DNA of 64,000 nt from Patescibacteria group bacterium. Lineage in GTDB: Bacteria > Patescibacteriota > Gracilibacteria > Absconditabacterales > Absconditicoccaceae. The position numbers were made by a program, and so were the translations under genes. This document shows, piece after piece, positions 60,714 through 64,000 of this stretch. The stretch is taken from NCBI GenBank assembly GCA_022705745.1, contig JAKJDW010000001.1:126298-190297 (forward strand), written 5' to 3'. Positions within the stretch are counted from its first letter, which is position 1; each line of letters begins with the position of its first letter. Under the pieces are notes generated by a model. It did no database searches and was not told the origin of the DNA. It worked only from the letters and a program-made list of their open reading frames with translations.

Positions 60714-61382
60714 TTATTTAATAGCTCTTTGTTTCTTTATTTGGTTGGCTACATTTAACATATTAACAATCTGATTATGTCATTTAGACCTTGCTACACT
60801 TAATGCTGTATTGCCATACAAATCCCTAATATTAATATCAGCTCAATATTGTATCAATAATCATAATATTTCTACAAATCACTCCATGGATGCAATCATT
60901 AATGCAGTTGTTCACAATAACGTTTGTTTATCAATATCTGCTCCATGCATTACTAAAAATGTTGCAATATCTATATCGTTTTCCATAACAGAATACATCA
61001 ATGCAGAAAATCAATTATCACTTTGTATATTAACATCAGCTCCAGCACTTATTAACGCTTTAGTTATGTTGTCATGTCATTCAAGAATACTTCACATCAA
61101 CGCTGTGTATCATCATGGATTCATCACAACATTCAAGTCAACATTATTTTTAATAAATAAATCTACCATTTCTTTATATCCATTAGACGCTGCATATATT
61201 AATGGCGAGGTATTATATATCCCGCCATCATCAATAACTCATCATTGTTTTATATACTTTTCTACAACATTTAAATCTCAATTTAACACTCAATTATAAA
61301 AATCTTCATGAGAAACTTTTCTCATACAACCTGTAACAACAAAAACAGAAAACAACGCTAACAAAAACAAAAAATTTTTCAT
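60714..61382 (-). CDS. Ankyrin-repeat lipoprotein
   Basis: 222 residues. Lipoprotein signal with lipobox VTGC (Cys 19), then five or six ankyrin repeats of ~33 residues: TSPLIYAASNGYKEMVDLFI, GYTALMGSILEGHDNITKAL, GFSALMYSVMENDIDIATFL, GTTALMIASMEGFVEILGLL, GNTALSVARSKGHNQIVNML, with the GADI/VN ends. Ankyrin proteins usually bind other proteins. An exported version on a mobile element of a host-attached CPR lineage could act at the cell-cell interface; that is inference. Confidence 0.85.
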
Positions 61383-61406
61383 AATATATATCATAACATT
61401 TAAAAT

Positions 61407-61823
61407 TTATACAATCTTTTTAATTTTATAAATCCTACATACATTATTATCTCCTGAAACCTCAAACTCATCTCATACTTTCAACTCTAAACCTAACTCC
61501 AACCTATCTCAGTTTATTTCAACCACATTTCACAAGTCTTGTTTATTCACTTGTATCTCATGTATTTTTTTAAATTGTTCTTCAAAATCTTGAGTATTTA
61601 TTCCACTATTCAATCTTTTATTTATAAAACGTGTACTTCGTGAATTTTTACATATATCACATTTATAAACCTTTCGAATAAGTCTACTAATAGCTATTAG
61701 TATTCATCCAAACGGTCGCATAAATACTAAAAACCATGTCCATCAAAGACTATTCCATCCTTTTAGTTTCAACTCTCATCCACAACTAGGACATATTATT
61801 TTTGGATTATCAACTCAATTCAT
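61407..61823 (-). CDS. Zinc-ribbon protein with membrane-like segment
   Basis: 138 residues. CPSCGGEL near 11 and CDICKNS near 53 form a zinc ribbon split by a hydrophobic stretch (about 28-45, WTWFLVFMRPFGGILIAI). The C-terminal ~60 residues are beta-rich (VVEINGDRLELGLELKVGDEFEV), possibly an AbrB- or SH3-like fold. Could be a regulator of the element. Its leader (61850-61985) can fold into alternative hairpins ending in a T run, so premature termination control is likely. Confidence 0.6.
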
Positions 61824-61845
61824 TTGAATATTTTTAAAATACAAT

Positions 61846-61985
61846 AAAAAAGACGACTACCTATTCGTGTCGCCAAACATGAACAATCTAATCTTCTCAG
61901 GGAGAAAGACAGATATAAGTAGCCGTCCTTTTGTTCCCTGAAAAAAATATTAAATTATTCTGTTTGGCACTTTCAGAATATATAA
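61846..61985 (-). promoter_or_regulatory. Switch-like RNA leader or attenuator upstream of the zinc-ribbon gene
   Basis: Minus-strand RNA order: GUGCCAAAC (61962-61970), CAGGGA (61935-61940), GACGGCUAC (61919-61927), UCCCUG (61898-61903), GUUUGGC (61872-61878), GUAGUCGUC (61852-61860), U6. Three pairings are possible: GCCAAAC/GUUUGGC (7 bp), CAGGGA/UCCCUG (6 bp) and GACGGCUAC/GUAGUCGUC (9 bp with one G-U). The last is followed by a U run (terminator) and crosses the second. The G-U wobble works only on the minus strand, which fixes the direction. Confidence 0.6.
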
Positions 61986-62049
61986 AAAAAATAATAAATC
62001 AACAGATTTTTACCTTTAAAAATCATATACAATAATAAATTACCTGTAT

Positions 62050-63147
62050 TTAATATTTTTTTTTCTTAATTGCCTCAACTGAAGATTTAACTCATTTGTG
62101 ATATTTTACAGAACACACTCAATAATCAGAAACATACTTTTCTACCTCTTTATAGTTATCTATCGTAGATAGTATTTTCTCTTCAGTATAGAAAGCATCT
62201 TTCTCTATCTTTATTTTTATTTCTTTTGTCCAGTCACTGGTTTTTAGAGTATATCATATATCATTAATCATAATATCTAATAAAGATTCAATCTCTGGAA
62301 TATCATATATACCCATTTCTAATTCTAATGTCTGTTTTAATAATTTATTTTTAGATCTCTTGTTTGTAACCTTGACAGTGTCTATCCTTTTTCTTTTTCT
62401 AGACACAGAATTTTTAAGGTTTTTATTATACTTATGAACATCTTTTCAAAAACCTTCTACTGACACATTACGCAAATCTTCATCATGAATTGCTAAAATA
62501 TCAGTAAAATCTAATATTAAAGAACTTACAGTACAAATTTTTGACCTCTCTATCAATTGTTTCTTGGGCAAGAATCTTAATTGTATACCATAATCTCTAA
62601 ACCCTTTTCTCTCTATAGAACCTACTATAAAATCTACAACCACGAAAAAACCATGTCCGCAATACTTTGTTAAATATAATGCTTTCTCAAACTTAGAATA
62701 ATTTAACCACCCAGAAACGTTACTAACCTGCTTTATCAGAGATTTTAAAGGTTTGTACCCTATTAGACTACAAATACACTCTACTAATATAAATTTAAAG
62801 AATGTAATCATATCTAAAATAAATCAAGTTTTAATATCTTTAACGGATGGAAAGTATTTTTTTAAAAACTCCACATCTAAATGTTTTATAAAACTAAACT
62901 CTGCTTTTGAAATCTTTTTCACTTCGGAATAGAACTCAAACAACTCTTTTTCTAGTGGGGAATATCACTTAATTTTAGCCCACATTTCGTTTCCTAATTC
63001 ATAATCTTCTTTTATTTTTTTAATTCCTTTGTTATATTTATCAGGGTTTTCTATATCTGACAAAACCTCCTTATGTCTTTTATAGAGTTTTTCATAATAG
63101 TTAAGTAAGTCTTCCTTATCTTTTTTATTATCATTGCCTTGTACCAT
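62050..63147 (-). CDS. Uncharacterised 365-residue cargo protein
   Basis: Not recognised. N-terminal charged helices (1-100), a central region with two mildly hydrophobic stretches (about 120-145, IKTGFILDMITFFKFILVE) and a beta-rich core (FFVVVDFIVGSIERKGF near 190), and a Lys-rich C-terminal third. No signal peptide. ATG 63147 was chosen; an in-frame extension to ATG 63249 would add a hydrophobic stretch and cover a GC-rich segment, and cannot be excluded. First gene of the cargo after the far-end array. Confidence 0.6.
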
Positions 63148-63460
63148 ACTAATTAGTAATATATAAAATGAAAAAAATATATGATTATCAAATAATTTTA
63201 CAAACAAAAAACAATATACTTTCTGGGGCACCTCCCCCATCCAACCCATAGATCTACTTAGTGGGGTATCCTATCTACCCATTATGTTATTTGTCGCATA
63301 TATAGTTAATTTAAAAAATAGTCTTCATATATTTTAATTTAATATGAAAGCTATCCGACAATCTAATTATTAGTATATGTCAAAACATATATATCAAAAC
63401 ATTAAATCATTAATTATTTATTAATACAATCAAATAATTAACATAAATTGTTATATATAT
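63148..63460. other. Intergenic region of the element with a GC-rich core
   Basis: Contains a GC-rich stretch (63223-63290) with CACCTCCCCC / GGGGG words and AGATCTACT that could be a recombination or regulatory site. The rest is AT-rich. TTGACA (minus, 63378-63383) lacks a convincing -10. No gene seen. Confidence 0.35.
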
Positions 63461-63628
63461 TTAAGTATCCTCTGGGATGTTCTTTTCAATCAACAACTCA
63501 TCTCTTATTGTATTATTAAATTTAGCATTATAACTCAGCTGAGCCTTAAAAGAGTTTATAATATCCGATCTTTGTTTTAATTCTAAATATAAATTATCAA
63601 AGAGTTTGAAGTATATACCCTCATGAGC
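63461..63628 (-). pseudogene. Truncated 3' end of a coding sequence at the array edge
   Basis: Open frame ending TAA at 63461: HEGIYFKLFDNLYLELKQRS...LLIEKNIPEDT, protein-like and helical. Upstream it runs into the first 99-bp repeat unit without an ATG and meets a stop there. Probably the tail of a gene cut by the array. Confidence 0.4.
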
Positions 63629-64000
63629 TCCATTTAAAAAACAACAGAAATGTTGGGTTTTTTATTCCCAAAATATTTTTCCTGCCTTCCAAGCAGATTG
63701 TTGTCCCGACAAGTCGGGATCGCCCGCTCCATTTAAAAAACAACAGAAATGTTGGGTTTTTTATTCCCAAAATATTTTTCCTGCCTTCCAAGCAGATTGT
63801 TGTCCCGACAAGTCGGGATCGCCCGCTCCATTTAAAAAACAACAGAAATGTTGGGTTTTTTATTCCCAAAATATTTTTCCTGCCTTCCAAGCAGATTGTT
63901 GTCCCGACAAGTCGGGATCGCCCGCTCCATTTAAAAAACAACAGAAATGTTGGGTTTTTTATTCCCAAAATATTTTTCCTGCCTTCCAAGCAGATTGTTG
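63628..64000. repeat. 99-bp tandem array built from the 3' half of tRNA-Gly(TCC)
   Basis: Units start (CTCCATTT) at 63628, 63727, 63826 and 63925; period exactly 99 bp; the fourth is cut by the window end. Each unit holds a terminator-like AACA-GAAA-TGTT hairpin with A and T runs, then CCTGCCTTCCAAGCAG (the anticodon arm of tRNA-Gly TCC). Next are ATTGTTG (variable loop), TCCCGACAAGTCGGGA (a palindrome in place of the T arm) and CGCCCGCTCCA (acceptor 3' strand plus CCA). Because 99 is divisible by three, long spurious ORFs run through it; they are not genes. Confidence 0.92.

Larger units (their letters stand above)
56659..64000. mobile_element. Probable integrative element in tRNA-Gly(TCC) (right end beyond or at the array)
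   Basis: One end is an intact tRNA-Gly whose 3' terminus faces the element. Inside are a serine recombinase gene and small cargo genes, all on the minus strand. At the other end are copies of the tRNA's anticodon arm and acceptor 3' end in the same orientation. This is the geometry left by integration into the 3' part of a tRNA. The cargo uses UGA as Gly, so the element belongs to a UGA=Gly lineage. The true right boundary is not visible because the array runs to the window end. Confidence 0.65.

Noticed and set aside
63621..63989. Repeat protein encoded by the 99-bp array (EGRKNILGIKNPTF repeats)
   Set aside because: The period is a multiple of three, so any frame stays open; the DNA is composed of tRNA-Gly pieces and hairpins, with no start signal.

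Overview
The window is AT-rich and reads coherently only if UGA is a sense codon for glycine (translation table 25). Under that reading, dozens of apparently broken frames become intact, recognisable proteins: MraY, RlmN, AspRS, YchF, RlmE, NDK, GreA, L31 and S20. UGA falls on invariant glycines such as the Walker A loop near 19030 and the RlmN SAM-radical motif. UGA=Gly is known from Absconditabacteria (SR1) and Gracilibacteria, so the source is very probably a member of one of these CPR/Patescibacteria lineages. All CDS coordinates use UGA=Gly.

Layout. 0.3-7 kb: a Lys-rich peptide, a zinc-finger/PH-like protein, two tandem leucine-rich-repeat (LRR) surface proteins with near-identical 5' ends and promoters, tRNA-Gly(GCC), and a 461-residue protein behind a promoter with a C9/G9 tract. 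7-18 kb (minus strand): O-antigen-ligase-like protein, MraY, RlmN, a PrgI-like protein, membrane proteins, archaeal-type AspRS, peptidase E-like protein, a VirB2-like pilin candidate. 18.6-26.7 kb (plus): a KH/ATPase protein without a PIN domain, a degenerate pyruvate kinase, and a 1629-residue protein of unknown function. 26.9-33 kb: WxL-like secreted proteins next to a DUF916-like membrane protein, a third LRR protein, a dead insertion sequence and a small kinase-like protein. 33-37 kb: sigma-4/HARE-HTH-like regulator, YchF, RlmE. 37-48 kb: a cluster of giant uncharacterised proteins (1401 and 1110 residues) with small partners and a divergent gene that joins a duplicated module to an FGDN/GGQA domain. 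48-54.6 kb: GNAT (no UGA), GreA, HPF-like, Nudix, HrcA-like, L31, NDK.

54.7-56.7 kb is a tRNA cluster (eleven tRNAs plus rpsT) that holds a 106-bp tandem array made of tRNA-Val pieces and inserted palindromes. From 56.7 kb to the window end lies a probable integrative element. Its serine recombinase gene runs antisense into tRNA-Gly(TCC). Its cargo is small membrane proteins, lipoproteins, an ankyrin lipoprotein, a zinc-ribbon protein with a switch-like RNA leader, and a 365-residue unknown. At the far end is a 99-bp tandem array built from the 3' half of the same tRNA-Gly, with the T arm replaced by a palindrome of the same family.

Promoters are unusually readable: TTGACA or TTGCAA, 16-17 bp, TATAAT, often preceded by a conserved A-tract/GTCCTC element. 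Intergenic space is filled by dispersed 9-bp-period repeats and palindromes. No rRNA, CRISPR array or tRNA reading UGA was found.
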